A DNA stretch of 64,000 nucleotides from JAEUNX01 sp034004685 (GTDB lineage: Bacteria > Pseudomonadota > Gammaproteobacteria > Burkholderiales > Rhodocyclaceae). Under the pieces are notes generated by a model. It saw only the letters and a list, made by a program, of their open reading frames with translations. It ran no database searches and was not told the DNA's origin. The DNA lies in the NCBI GenBank assembly GCA_034004685.1, contig JAVEWG010000013.1, positions 15,796 to 79,795 of the forward strand. Direction: 5' to 3'. The position numbers were made by a program, and so were the translations under genes. Shown in pieces: positions 1 through 7,832 of this stretch; positions within the stretch are counted from its first letter, which is position 1; each line of letters begins with the position of its first letter.

Positions 1-2
1 CG

Positions 3-80
3 GTACGGATCCTGGAAAGCATCCGGCGCTTCAACGCCGGCCCGGCGGGCATGCTGGCCCTGGTGGATACCAAACCCTGA
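3..80 (+). CDS. C-terminal end of an unidentified protein (cut by window start)
   Basis: The first bases read as an open frame ending in TGA at 78-80, giving about 25 residues that finish in LALVDTKP. The start lies outside the window. Base composition is like the genes downstream, and the SDR gene at 135 follows 54 bases later on the same strand, so both probably belong to one operon entering from the left. Too little sequence is present to name a family. Confidence 0.5.
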   Translation, partial: VRILESIRRFNAGPAGMLALVDTKP

Positions 81-134
81 CGCCGGCGCCGCCGGCCCCC
101 GCCGACCACGGCGCTCGTTTCCTGGAGACCCGCA

Positions 135-920
135 ATGAGCAGCTTCACAGCAGATGCCCTGGCCCACAAGGTCGCCTTCGTGGCCGGTGGCACCAGCGGC
201 ATCAACCTGGGCATTGCCCAACGCTTGGCGGCCCATGGCGCCAGGGTGGTGGTGATGGGCCGCAATCCGGACAAGGCCGCCGCGGCCGCCACCACCATCA
301 CCGCCGCCGGCGGTCAGGCCCTGGGGCTGGCCGCCGACGTGCGGGACTACGCCGCCATGGAGGCGGCCCTGCAACGGACCGTCGATCACTTCGGCCCCAT
401 CGACATCGTGATCTCCGGCGCCGCCGGCAACTTCGTGGCACCGGCCACCGGCATGTCCGCCAACGCCTTCAAGACCGTGGTGGACATCGACCTCCTGGGA
501 ACCTTCAACGTCTTCCGGGCCGCCCACGCCCACCTGAAGAAACCCGGCGCTTCCCTCATCGCCATCTCGGCGGAAATCGCCGACATGGCCGCCTGGGGCC
601 AGAGCCATGCCTGTGCCGCCAAGGCCGGCGTGGACATGCTGGTGCGCACCCTGGCCCTGGAGCTGGGTCCGGAGGGGATCCGGGTCAATTCCATCCGGCC
701 CGGCCCGATTGAAAACACTGAAGGCATGGCCCGCCTGATCTCCCCCGAGGCCAAGCGGGATTTCCTCAAGTGGGTGCCCCTGGGGCGCCTCGGCCAGGCC
801 AGCGAAGTGGGCGATTCGGCGGTATTCCTATGCAGCGACGCGGCCCGCTACGTGACCGGAACGGTCCTCTCCTGCGACGGTGGCTTCCAGCACCGGGCCG
901 GCGTCATTTTCAAGGCATGA
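135..920 (+). CDS. SDR oxidoreductase, 2,4-dienoyl-CoA reductase-like
   Basis: A 261-residue short-chain dehydrogenase/reductase with a nucleotide-binding glycine motif (GGTSGINLGIA, about residues 18-28) in the N-terminal Rossmann half. The segment SGAAGNFVAPA and the active-site region QSHACAAKAGVDML, with Lys but no YxxxK tyrosine, resemble the 2,4-dienoyl-CoA reductase branch of the SDRs, which reduces conjugated dienoyl-CoA with NADPH. It ends with the usual SDR tail (CDGGFQ). The start has a purine-rich CTGGAGA upstream. A crotonase follows immediately, which fits a beta-oxidation-like route. The dienoyl-CoA reductase assignment is inference from motif pattern; a general 3-ketoacyl reductase is the alternative. 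Confidence 0.8.
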   Translation: MSSFTADALAHKVAFVAGGTSGINLGIAQRLAAHGARVVVMGRNPDKAAAAATTITAAGGQALGLAADVRDYAAMEAALQRTVDHFGPIDIVISGAAGNFVAPATGMSANAFKTVVDIDLLGTFNVFRAAHAHLKKPGASLIAISAEIADMAAWGQSHACAAKAGVDMLVRTLALELGPEGIRVNSIRPGPIENTEGMARLISPEAKRDFLKWVPLGRLGQASEVGDSAVFLCSDAARYVTGTVLSCDGGFQHRAGVIFKA

Positions 921-940
921 CCCACCGGGAGAACACCGCC

Positions 941-1738
941 ATGGAAACCATCCTCTGGGAAGACCTGGAACCCGGCATCGTCCGCCTCACCCTCAACCGG
1001 CCCGAACGGCTCAACGCCATCACCCCGGCCTGGATCGACGAGATGCACGGCGCCCTGGACCGGCTCGGCGCCGACCAGGACATCCGGGTGGTGATCCTCA
1101 CCGGGGCGGGGCGGGGTTTCTGCTCCGGCTTCGACCTCGCCCAGGACGGAGACACCACCTTCGACGCCGAAGTCGCCAAGCCCCGCGCCAGCTTTGAGGC
1201 CATCTCCCGCCTGGGCGCCCTGTTCCTGCGCCTGACCCGGCTGCGCCAACCGGTCATCGCCGCCATCAACGGCCCGGCTGTGGGCGCCGGGGTAGCCCTG
1301 GCCCTGGTGGCGGACATCCGGCTGGCGGCCACCGCCGCCAACTTCCAGATCGTCATGCCCCGGCTTGGGCTGGCGGCCACCGAGTGCGGCATGTCCTGGC
1401 TGTTCCCGCGGCTGGTGGGCCTGTCCAGGGCCTTCGAGTTGATGCTGACGGGGCGGCGCTTCGATGCCGCCGAGGCCATGGAGATCGGCCTGCTCTCCAG
1501 GCTGCTGCCCCCCCAGGACCTGCTCGGGGCAGCGACCGAGATGGCCCGCATGATTGCCGCCAATGCGCCTTTCGCGGTCTGGATGACCAAGGAAACGGTG
1601 CGCTTCAACCTGGAAACCCCGGGACTGGAGGCGGCCATGGCCTGGGAGGGCCGCACCCAGGTCATGACCGGCGCCCAGGGGGACGTTTTCGAGGCAGTCC
1701 AGGCCTTCCGGGAAAAGCGGCCACCGAATTTTTCCTGA
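941..1738 (+). CDS. Enoyl-CoA hydratase/isomerase (crotonase) family protein
   Basis: A 265-residue crotonase-fold protein. The CoA-binding/oxyanion segments FCSGFDL (residues 60-66) and AAINGPAVGAGVAL (about 107-120) are clear, as is the C-terminal LTGRRFDAAEA region. The ATG at 941 is preferred because GGGAG lies about nine bases upstream; an in-frame ATG at 917 would overlap the preceding stop as ATGA. The two glutamates of classical enoyl-CoA hydratase (rat Glu144 and Glu164) align here with Ala119 and Met139. A nearby acidic residue, Glu148 in TECG, occupies the position used by some isomerase-type crotonases. Hydratase activity is therefore doubtful, and isomerase or another crotonase chemistry is possible. 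Confidence 0.85.
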   Translation: METILWEDLEPGIVRLTLNRPERLNAITPAWIDEMHGALDRLGADQDIRVVILTGAGRGFCSGFDLAQDGDTTFDAEVAKPRASFEAISRLGALFLRLTRLRQPVIAAINGPAVGAGVALALVADIRLAATAANFQIVMPRLGLAATECGMSWLFPRLVGLSRAFELMLTGRRFDAAEAMEIGLLSRLLPPQDLLGAATEMARMIAANAPFAVWMTKETVRFNLETPGLEAAMAWEGRTQVMTGAQGDVFEAVQAFREKRPPNFS

Positions 1739-1775
1739 AGGCCCGCCCCAAGCCGGTTTGATCTGGAACGCTCAA

Positions 1776-1808
1776 AAAAATTGGGCGCGGAAACCGCGCC
1801 CAATTTTT
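1776..1808. terminator. Bidirectional intrinsic terminator
   Basis: A perfect 15-base inverted repeat (1776-1790 pairs with 1794-1808) with a three-base loop, GC-rich at the top and with A and T runs at its base on both sides. It sits between the convergent crotonase (ends 1738) and SDR (ends 1841) genes, so it can terminate transcription from both directions. Confidence 0.9.
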
Positions 1809-1840
1809 CCAAGCCCCCCGCCACCGGGGGCCATTCCGAA

Positions 1841-2638
1841 TCAGAAGGCGGACCGGTGCAGGCCGCCATCCACCGCGATCCACTCGCCGTTGATGTAGCC
1901 CGCCTGCTGGGAGCACAGGTACGCCACCAGCGAGGCGGCCTCCGCCTCTTCCCCCATCCGGGCCGCCGGCACCTTGGCCTGCTCCCGCATCCATGCCCGG
2001 CGCTCTTCCTCCGAGGCCAGGCCCACCTGGTTCTGGATATAAGCGCGGGAGTTGGCGGTGGACACCCAGCCTGGAGCCACCGTGTTGATGGTGATACCAA
2101 ACTGGGCGTATTCATCCGACACGGTCTTCAGCAGGCCGATGGTGGAGGGACGCGTGGCGTTGGCCACCACATGGTGGATATAGCCCGCCGGCTCCTTGGC
2201 GGTGGCCGAACCAATATGGACGAAGCGCCCCCAACCCGCCGCCTTCATGCCCGGCAGCACCGCATGCAGCAGGTAGATGGAACTCATGGTGTAGGCCCGG
2301 AAGGACTGGACGTAGGTATCCAGATCCTCGATATCGGCAAAGTCGCCCGGCGCGGTAAACAGGGCCTGGCCCACGACGATCAGGGGTACCCCGAAGACCG
2401 CCGTGGTCTCAGCCACCGCCCGCTTGACCTCGTCTTCCTTGCTGACGTCGGCATACACTCCGATAGCGCTGCCGCCAGCCGCCTTGATCTCCTCCACCGC
2501 CTTGTCCACGTCGGCCTTGGTACGGGCCACCACGGCCACCCGGCACCCCTCCGCCGCCAGCAGGCCGGCCACATGGCGCCCCATGCCCTTGCTGCCCCCG
2601 GTGCAGAAAACGGTCTTTCCCTTGATTCCCAGATCCAT
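1841..2638 (-). CDS. SDR-family protein with atypical active site
   Basis: A 265-residue SDR with a clear cofactor motif TGGSKGMGRHVA near the N-terminus and the SDR tail NGEWIAVDGG. In the active-site region the serine is present (HIGSAT), but the segment that should carry YxxxK reads HHVVANATRPST, so the catalytic tyrosine and lysine appear to be replaced. The ATG at 2638 follows a strong AGGAAA ribosome site. It is the last gene of a minus-strand run starting at 7639. It may be an SDR using other residues, as some non-canonical families do, or a binding or inactive subunit. Substrate unknown. Confidence 0.85.
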   Translation of the reverse strand: MDLGIKGKTVFCTGGSKGMGRHVAGLLAAEGCRVAVVARTKADVDKAVEEIKAAGGSAIGVYADVSKEDEVKRAVAETTAVFGVPLIVVGQALFTAPGDFADIEDLDTYVQSFRAYTMSSIYLLHAVLPGMKAAGWGRFVHIGSATAKEPAGYIHHVVANATRPSTIGLLKTVSDEYAQFGITINTVAPGWVSTANSRAYIQNQVGLASEEERRAWMREQAKVPAARMGEEAEAASLVAYLCSQQAGYINGEWIAVDGGLHRSAF

Positions 2639-2679
2639 TGCATTTCCTTTCCAAAAAAATGTTGGCCACCCGAGGAGTC

Positions 2680-3573
2680 TCAGGCCTTCCGCTTGGGGAT
2701 CTTGTATACGGCGGGTGGCGGCGGGCCCCACAACATCTGGCGGGGATTGATCGGGCGCGAACCGTCCTCTTCGGTGAACCCGTATTCCTCGCCAAGCTCG
2801 GCGGTAATCAGGACACTTCCGGTTTTCTCCATCACCTTGGCGTCGGCGGCCAGGGCGGCGACGGCAAGGCCAACGTGGAAAGGCGATTCTTCCTTGCTCT
2901 CGTGGGTCGAGAGTGCCATCTTGCTGACTATGATCTTGGTCTTCTCGGTGCCGATCGGCCCGGGCCAGAGCGAAACCGAAGCAATGCCGTAGGGCTTGAG
3001 CTCGTAGGCCATGTCGCCGGAGAGACGGTCGAGGCCCGCCTTGACGACGCCGTAAGCAGCTTGGTAGATATACCCTGCGGCGACGGGGGAAGAAATGTTG
3101 ACAATCAGCCCGTGCCCGACGGGAACCATCATCTGCGCAGCGTATACGCTCGCCACATAGGCTGAACGCAGACCGACAGTCTGCTGGTTGTCCCACGTGG
3201 CAATGGGAACCTCCCAAAAGCATTTGTCTTCGGCGATGCTTTCGTGAGACATGAAAGCGTTGTTGACCAGAATGTCGAGCTTGCCCTGCTCGTTGCGAAT
3301 GCGTTCGAAAACCCGCCGCACCTGCTCGTCGTCCCGATGGTCACAACCGACGGGAATACCCGTGCCACCCCGCTTCGTCACCTCCTCGGCGGTTTCCTCC
3401 AGGCTGCCGGGCAGCATTTCGCCCATCCATATCCCGCCCTGACTGTCCCGCGTGGCGGTACGGCCAGTGATGTACACGGTGGCCCCCGCTTCACCCAGCG
3501 CCAGTGCCACGCCCTTGCCCACGCCCCGGCTGGCGCCGGTAACGAGGGCAATCTTTCCTTCGAGTGCTTTCAT
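2680..3573 (-). CDS. SDR oxidoreductase, DHRS1-like
   Basis: A 297-residue classical SDR: cofactor motif TGASRGVGKG near the N-terminus, NNAF in the fold core, and catalytic Ser plus YGVVK (YxxxK). The features ATVYITGR, a long insertion after it, and VSLWPGPIGTEKT match the DHRS1 branch of the family; human DHRS1 is reported to reduce several steroids and other carbonyls with NADPH. The ATG at 3573 has a GGAG site upstream; an in-frame ATG farther upstream lacks one. It is 41 bases from the next gene on the same strand and probably co-transcribed with it. Substrate here is unknown. Confidence 0.87.
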   Translation of the reverse strand: MKALEGKIALVTGASRGVGKGVALALGEAGATVYITGRTATRDSQGGIWMGEMLPGSLEETAEEVTKRGGTGIPVGCDHRDDEQVRRVFERIRNEQGKLDILVNNAFMSHESIAEDKCFWEVPIATWDNQQTVGLRSAYVASVYAAQMMVPVGHGLIVNISSPVAAGYIYQAAYGVVKAGLDRLSGDMAYELKPYGIASVSLWPGPIGTEKTKIIVSKMALSTHESKEESPFHVGLAVAALAADAKVMEKTGSVLITAELGEEYGFTEEDGSRPINPRQMLWGPPPPAVYKIPKRKA

Positions 3574-3645
3574 GGGTTCTCCGCAATCATTCATGCCCTC
3601 GGAAGATAGGCCATGATCCCGGGGAGAACAAACGGAGCACGCCAA

Positions 3646-3680
3646 TTGCCTGCGCGCTTTCAAACTAAGTGCGCAGGCAA
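3646..3680. repeat. Perfect 10-bp inverted repeat between araC-type gene and SDR gene
   Basis: The arm TTGCCTGCGC at 3646-3655 is matched exactly by its reverse complement at 3671-3680, with a 15-base spacer. It lies in the 141-base gap after the AraC-type regulator and before the SDR start at 3573. There is no T run, so it may be a regulator site or an RNA hairpin rather than a terminator. Confidence 0.55.
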
Positions 3681-3714
3681 GTTGGCCCAGCCCCGGGGCC
3701 GGGGGCGCCACCGG

Positions 3715-4599
3715 TCAGGTGCGACAGTGGGCGCGCATCTGCTGGCGGTAGGCACTGGGGGTCACGCCTGCGCCGCGCCGGAAGGCTACAGTGAAGCCGT
3801 AGGGCGCCGCAAAGCCCAGCCGCGTTGCGATCTCCTGCAGGCTCAGGTTGGTCTTGGCCAGCAGGTCGCAGGCCCGGTCGAACTGCACCTGGCGTATGTA
3901 CTCGCCCAGGGTATATCCGGTGCTTTGCTTGAAGGCCCGCCGCAGATGACTGGCGCTGATGCCCGCCAGGCCGGCCAGTTCCGCCAGGGTCGGAATCGCC
4001 ACGCCCGCCCCCCCATCAGCCATCCGCTCGGTGATCCGGCGCATCTGCCAGGCCGCCAGGCCGCCCCGGCGCTCTTGCCGCGCCGGCTGGCCCAGGCGGC
4101 GGGCCAGACGCACCAGCAGGGCAGTGCCCAAGGATTCCACCAGAAGGGCGCTGGCAAACCCGGGGGCCAGGGTCTCCCGGGCCAATTGGCGCATGCCATC
4201 GAGAATGTCGGGCTCCTGCAGGTTGCAACTGGCCAGGGCTCCGGGATCCGGGATCCGTACCTCTTCCCCGATTTGCTCCAGCAGATGGGGCGCCACCCGC
4301 AGGGCGACCACCCGATGGGGCTCCACGTCGGTCTGATAGCGGCATGAAGTGGGCACGGCGGCGGGAATGAAGGCCAGATTGCCGAATTCCCGCAGGCGGC
4401 GAGCGGACTCGGGGGCGCCGAAGCGCGCCTGCATCCGGAACGGATGGGGGGTGAGCCAGGACAGCAGCAGGTGATGGGACAAGCAGTGGTCCAGACTGCT
4501 GATCTGGGGGGCGAAGCTGGAAACCTCGGCCAGGATGCCGTCGGCCTGAACCAGCGCCTCCGGTGGCCCGAAGATGCGGGAAACCTCGAACGTATACAT
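3715..4599 (-). CDS. AraC-family transcriptional regulator
   Basis: A 294-residue regulator. The C-terminal third (about residues 190-294) holds the two helix-turn-helix motifs of the AraC family: LAELAGLAGISASHLRRAFK and a second near LQEIATRLGFAAPYGFTVAF, ending GVTPSAYR. The N-terminal part is a divergent effector or dimerisation domain. The ATG at 4599 has AGGAG six bases upstream. It lies inside a run of same-strand catabolic genes, so it probably senses a pathway compound, but the ligand cannot be deduced. The inverted repeat at 3646-3680 just downstream is a possible binding site. Confidence 0.93.
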   Translation of the reverse strand: MYTFEVSRIFGPPEALVQADGILAEVSSFAPQISSLDHCLSHHLLLSWLTPHPFRMQARFGAPESARRLREFGNLAFIPAAVPTSCRYQTDVEPHRVVALRVAPHLLEQIGEEVRIPDPGALASCNLQEPDILDGMRQLARETLAPGFASALLVESLGTALLVRLARRLGQPARQERRGGLAAWQMRRITERMADGGAGVAIPTLAELAGLAGISASHLRRAFKQSTGYTLGEYIRQVQFDRACDLLAKTNLSLQEIATRLGFAAPYGFTVAFRRGAGVTPSAYRQQMRAHCRT

Positions 4600-4684
4600 G
4601 CCCGGCTCCTGGTGGCTCCACCCTGCCCGGCACAGGGGCAGCCCGTGGTTTCAATCTGAAATTGCGGTTGGTCCTTCCGGAAGC

Positions 4685-5119
4685 TCAATCCACAGTGGTG
4701 GCCACCGAGTTGTCCAGGCGCCCATCGATCTGCACCCGCCGCTCGGCAAACAACCAGCGCTCCCCCACCTTGACCAGGCGATCCCGGTAATTCCCCCAGT
4801 GATCCGGACCATGGGGGCCCACCGCCATGAAGTAGGCGGTGGCCCGGGCTTCGGCGGGGCTCACCAGATCGATGACCACCGAACTCAGGTGGTGCCGCAG
4901 GCGGCCACTGGTGGGATGGGCGGTAAAGGCCACGATCATTTCCGCCAGGAAGGCTTCCACCCCTGCCCGACCATGGACCACCCGATCCACCACGGTATAG
5001 ACGCAGTCTTCGGTAAACAGGCTGGCGAACTCCGCCGGCCGGCCGCCATCGGCCCACTTCACGTAGTGGGCCTGGGTATCCTGGATGGCCACATGGGCCA
5101 TCATCTCGCTAAGTTCCAT
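4685..5119 (-). CDS. SnoaL-like / NTF2-fold protein
   Basis: A 144-residue protein of the NTF2-like superfamily (SnoaL-like, the group that includes steroid isomerase and ring-hydroxylating-dioxygenase beta subunits). The pattern FASLFTEDCVY, GRAGVEAFL, RHHLSSVVIDL and ERRVQIDGR is typical of the cone-shaped fold. The ATG at 5119 follows CAGGAG; a longer start would run into the upstream epoxide hydrolase gene. It sits 25 bases after that gene, which suggests co-expression. NTF2-fold proteins in catabolic clusters are often isomerases, hydratases or dehydratases, but no catalytic residue can be assigned with confidence. Confidence 0.8.
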   Translation of the reverse strand: MELSEMMAHVAIQDTQAHYVKWADGGRPAEFASLFTEDCVYTVVDRVVHGRAGVEAFLAEMIVAFTAHPTSGRLRHHLSSVVIDLVSPAEARATAYFMAVGPHGPDHWGNYRDRLVKVGERWLFAERRVQIDGRLDNSVATTVD

Positions 5120-5144
5120 CCTTGGCTCCTGTAGTTTGGCCGGT

Positions 5145-6290
5145 TCAGAGGGCGAGCTCAGCCCCCCAGGCTGCCACATCCTGGGCGAACCAGCCCGGGT
5201 TTTCCGCTGCGGCGAAATGCCCGCCGAAGGGGGCCTCGCGCCAGCGCACGATGTTGTAAGCGAGCTCGGCCCGGCTCCGGGGGGGCGGGGGCAGGAGCGG
5301 ATCCTGAAAGGCGGAGTAAGCGGTGGGGGTCTGGCAGCGCACGCCCTGGGGCAACCGGGTATGACCGTCCTGGACCACCCCGGGGTAATACAGGGCCGCG
5401 CTGGCGAAGCTGTCGGTCATCACGTAGATCATGATGTTGGTGAGGAGCTGATCCAGGCTGAACACCGCCTCGAAGTCCCGCTCCCGCAGGTCGGCCCAGT
5501 CATGGAAACGCTCCACGATCCAGGCCGCCTGGCCCAAGGGATTGTCCGCCGCCGCCAGAGCCAAGGCCATGGGCTTGACGGTCTGGAGCACCGAATAGCC
5601 GCTCAGGGCCTGCTGGGCTCGCCCCGCCCGCCTGGCCCACTGGCGTTCCTCGTCGGTAGTGGGGGCCACCGGCGCATGAAAGGGCAGCATGTTGAGGTGA
5701 ATGGCCGCCACCGACTGGGGAAAATCCAGCCCCAGCCAGGAAGTCACCACGGCCCCCCAGTCCCCCCCCTGGGCGAGGTAGCGGGGGTACCCCAGCACCT
5801 CGGTCATCAGGTGGTTCCACAGGGCGGCGGTCTGGCGCTGGCCCATGACCCGAGCCGGCTTGCCACTGAAGCCGTAGCCGGGCAGGCTGGGGATCACCAG
5901 ATCGAAGGCATCCGCCGTCTTCCCGCCGTGGCGGGAGGGGAAGGCCAGGGTCTCGATGACTTCCCAGAATTCAAAGTGGGAACCGGGCCAGCCATGGGTC
6001 AGCAGGAGCGGCTTGGGTGCCCGCCCCTCCCCCCGCACATGCACGAAATGAATCGGCAGGCCGTCCAGCTCCACCCGAAACTGGGGATACCGATTGAGCA
6101 GGGCCTGGGCGGCGCGCCAGTCGAACTTTTCCAGCCAGTGCTGGCGCAGCCGGCCCAGGAAATCCACATCGCAGCCCAGGGACCAGCCCGCCCCCTCCGG
6201 CGCGGCGGGCAGCCGGCAATCGGCCACCCTGGCCAGCGCCCGGGAGACCTCCCCGGTCGCCCAGTCCACCAGAAAAGGGCTCAAGGCCAC
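5145..6290 (-). CDS. Epoxide hydrolase, alpha/beta-hydrolase fold
   Basis: A 381-residue protein of the microsomal-type epoxide hydrolase family. It has the N-terminal meander region (residues 1-90), the oxyanion motif HGWPGS (99-104), the nucleophile elbow GGDWGA with Asp177, and a C-terminal GGHFAAAE carrying the likely catalytic histidine. These enzymes open epoxides to vicinal diols through an ester intermediate on the aspartate. It is seven bases from the upstream crotonase gene and 25 from the SnoaL-like gene, so it belongs to the same operon. Its presence suggests an epoxide intermediate, or use of the fold for another hydrolysis, in the island's pathway. Confidence 0.9.
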   Translation of the reverse strand: MALSPFLVDWATGEVSRALARVADCRLPAAPEGAGWSLGCDVDFLGRLRQHWLEKFDWRAAQALLNRYPQFRVELDGLPIHFVHVRGEGRAPKPLLLTHGWPGSHFEFWEVIETLAFPSRHGGKTADAFDLVIPSLPGYGFSGKPARVMGQRQTAALWNHLMTEVLGYPRYLAQGGDWGAVVTSWLGLDFPQSVAAIHLNMLPFHAPVAPTTDEERQWARRAGRAQQALSGYSVLQTVKPMALALAAADNPLGQAAWIVERFHDWADLRERDFEAVFSLDQLLTNIMIYVMTDSFASAALYYPGVVQDGHTRLPQGVRCQTPTAYSAFQDPLLPPPPRSRAELAYNIVRWREAPFGGHFAAAENPGWFAQDVAAWGAELAL

Positions 6291-6297
6291 GGGCGGC

Positions 6298-7089
6298 TCA
6301 GGACCAGGTCCAGTTGGCGTCGCGCTTTTCCAGGTAGGCGGCGCGGGCCTCGGCGGAATCCTGGTAGCGGCTCACCCGCCCGGTGTAGTCCTGTTCGATC
6401 CGGTAGCCCTCCTTGATCCCCAGGTCTTCCACCCGGTTGAGGGCCTCCTTGCCCAGACGCAGGCCGATGGGGCTCTTCCTAGCAATGTTGGTGGCCAGTT
6501 CCAGGGCGGCCTCCATCAGCTGGGCCGGCGGAACCACCGTTTCCACCGCCCCCAGCCGATAGAGCTCCTGAGCCGGCACCGGATCGCCGGTGAAGAACAT
6601 CTTGCGGGTCTTGTGGGTGCCCACCAGGCGCTGCAGGTGGCGCCCGCCGCCGAGCACCCCGGCCTTGATCTCCGGCACGGAGAAGCTGGCTTTGTCCGAA
6701 GCGATGAGCATGTCGCAACAGGCCGCCAGCACCAGGCCGGCGCCGATGGCCGCCCCGTTGATGGCGCCGATCACCGGCAAGGGACAATCCATCAGGGCGT
6801 CGAAGCATTCCCGCGGCAGGGCACCCGGATCCAGCAGATCCACGGTGGTATCCCCCTCCACCAGCTGGCGGGCATGGCGGCGGGCGGAATCCTTCAGGTC
6901 CACCCCGCTGCAGAAGATCTTTTCCCCCGGAGCGGTCAACACCACCACGCTGGCATCCCGGGTCTGGCCCAGGCGGGTGAAGGTGGCGGTGATTTCCCGA
7001 AAAGCCTGGGCGTCCAAAGCATTGACCGGCGGCCGGTCAAAGGTGACGGTGGCGATCCGGCCGGAAATTTCGGTCCGAACGTAATCCAT
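6298..7089 (-). CDS. Enoyl-CoA hydratase/isomerase family protein
   Basis: A 263-residue crotonase with VTFDRPPVNALD at the N-terminus, the oxyanion segments FCSGVDL and AINGAAIGAG, and the catalytic-region motif FSVPEIKAGVLGGG. Glu140 matches the catalytic Glu164 of rat enoyl-CoA hydratase, while the Glu144 position is Val120, a pattern seen in many bacterial crotonases. The ATG at 7089 is preceded by a very strong AGGAGGAGG site; longer starts would overlap the MaoC-like gene region. Likely role: hydration or isomerisation of an enoyl-CoA in the same pathway as its neighbours. Substrate unknown. Confidence 0.9.
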   Translation of the reverse strand: MDYVRTEISGRIATVTFDRPPVNALDAQAFREITATFTRLGQTRDASVVVLTAPGEKIFCSGVDLKDSARRHARQLVEGDTTVDLLDPGALPRECFDALMDCPLPVIGAINGAAIGAGLVLAACCDMLIASDKASFSVPEIKAGVLGGGRHLQRLVGTHKTRKMFFTGDPVPAQELYRLGAVETVVPPAQLMEAALELATNIARKSPIGLRLGKEALNRVEDLGIKEGYRIEQDYTGRVSRYQDSAEARAAYLEKRDANWTWS

Positions 7090-7168
7090 GGTTCCTCCTC
7101 CTGGGGTCATCCGGCTCTCCCGCCCCGGGCAGCCTGCCCGGAGCGGGAAAGCGGGTGCGACCTGGGCG

Positions 7169-7639
7169 TCAGTCGCCCTTGTAATCGTGGCCCTTGAGCA
7201 GGCGCAGGGGGGTGTATTCCAGCACCACGGAGCCATCTTGCTTGACCACCTGGTTGCGGGTACGCACCAGGCCACAGCCCGGGCGGCCCTTGCTGGGACG
7301 GGATTCGATGACTTCGCTGACCACGTGGATAGTGTCGCCCACGAAGGTGGGGCCCTTCACGTCCAACTCCATATTGAGGAAGGCCACCCCCACCCGCTGC
7401 AGGATGGCCTGGATCAGCATGCCTTCCGCCAAAGAATAGACTTGGGCGGCGGGCACCAGCTGACCACCCTTGATGGCGGCTTCTTCCTTGTTGAGGAACA
7501 GCCCCTCGAGCATGCCGGTGGCGGAGACAAAATTGATCAGGTCGGTTTCCGTGATCGTCCGCCCCACGGTCTTGAAACGCCGCCCCACCGGCATGTCCTG
7601 CCAACAGGCGCCCAATCCGACAGTCTCGATCTGTTCCAT
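7169..7639 (-). CDS. MaoC-like hot-dog fold protein
   Basis: A 156-residue single hot-dog protein with MaoC-like features: an early strand-helix FKTVGRTITETDLINFVSATG, a central helix AAQVYSLAEGMLIQAI, and the LDVKGPTFVGDTIHVVSEV strand pair typical of MaoC/(R)-hydratases. In (R)-specific enoyl-CoA hydratases an Asp and a His about five residues later do the chemistry; here Asp33 is present but the histidine of the NPLH motif is replaced (GLFLN). It may therefore be an acyl-CoA-binding or partner subunit, or use different residues. It is the first gene of the minus-strand operon, with the shared 19-bp motif about 83 bases upstream of its start. Confidence 0.82.
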   Translation of the reverse strand: MEQIETVGLGACWQDMPVGRRFKTVGRTITETDLINFVSATGMLEGLFLNKEEAAIKGGQLVPAAQVYSLAEGMLIQAILQRVGVAFLNMELDVKGPTFVGDTIHVVSEVIESRPSKGRPGCGLVRTRNQVVKQDGSVVLEYTPLRLLKGHDYKGD

Positions 7640-7722
7640 TTCACTTCCTCGATGAAAGGCAAGGCCGGCCCCCAGGCCGAAACATCTTGCGCCCCGCAGG
7701 GGGGTTCGCTAGATTAGCATGA

Positions 7723-7741
7723 AACTGACGTTGTGTTAGTT
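7723..7741. promoter_or_regulatory. Candidate operator, copy 1 (divergent promoter region)
   Basis: The 19 bases form an imperfect dyad: AACTGAC, five-base spacer, GTTAGTT (6 of 7 arm positions symmetric). It lies between divergent genes starting at 7639 (minus) and 7833 (plus), about 83 and 92 bases upstream of them. Two more copies of related sequence occur at 10563 and 16825, also in promoter regions of this island. The size and symmetry suit a TetR-like dimer. Binding is inferred. Confidence 0.6.
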
Positions 7742-7832
7742 GCGCCACGGATAAGCTCGGCCGGGCTTTCCCCGGGCCAGGCGCCGATACCGTTGGCCAG
7801 TTTTGCCCCTTCCCGCCCCAACCGGATCACCC

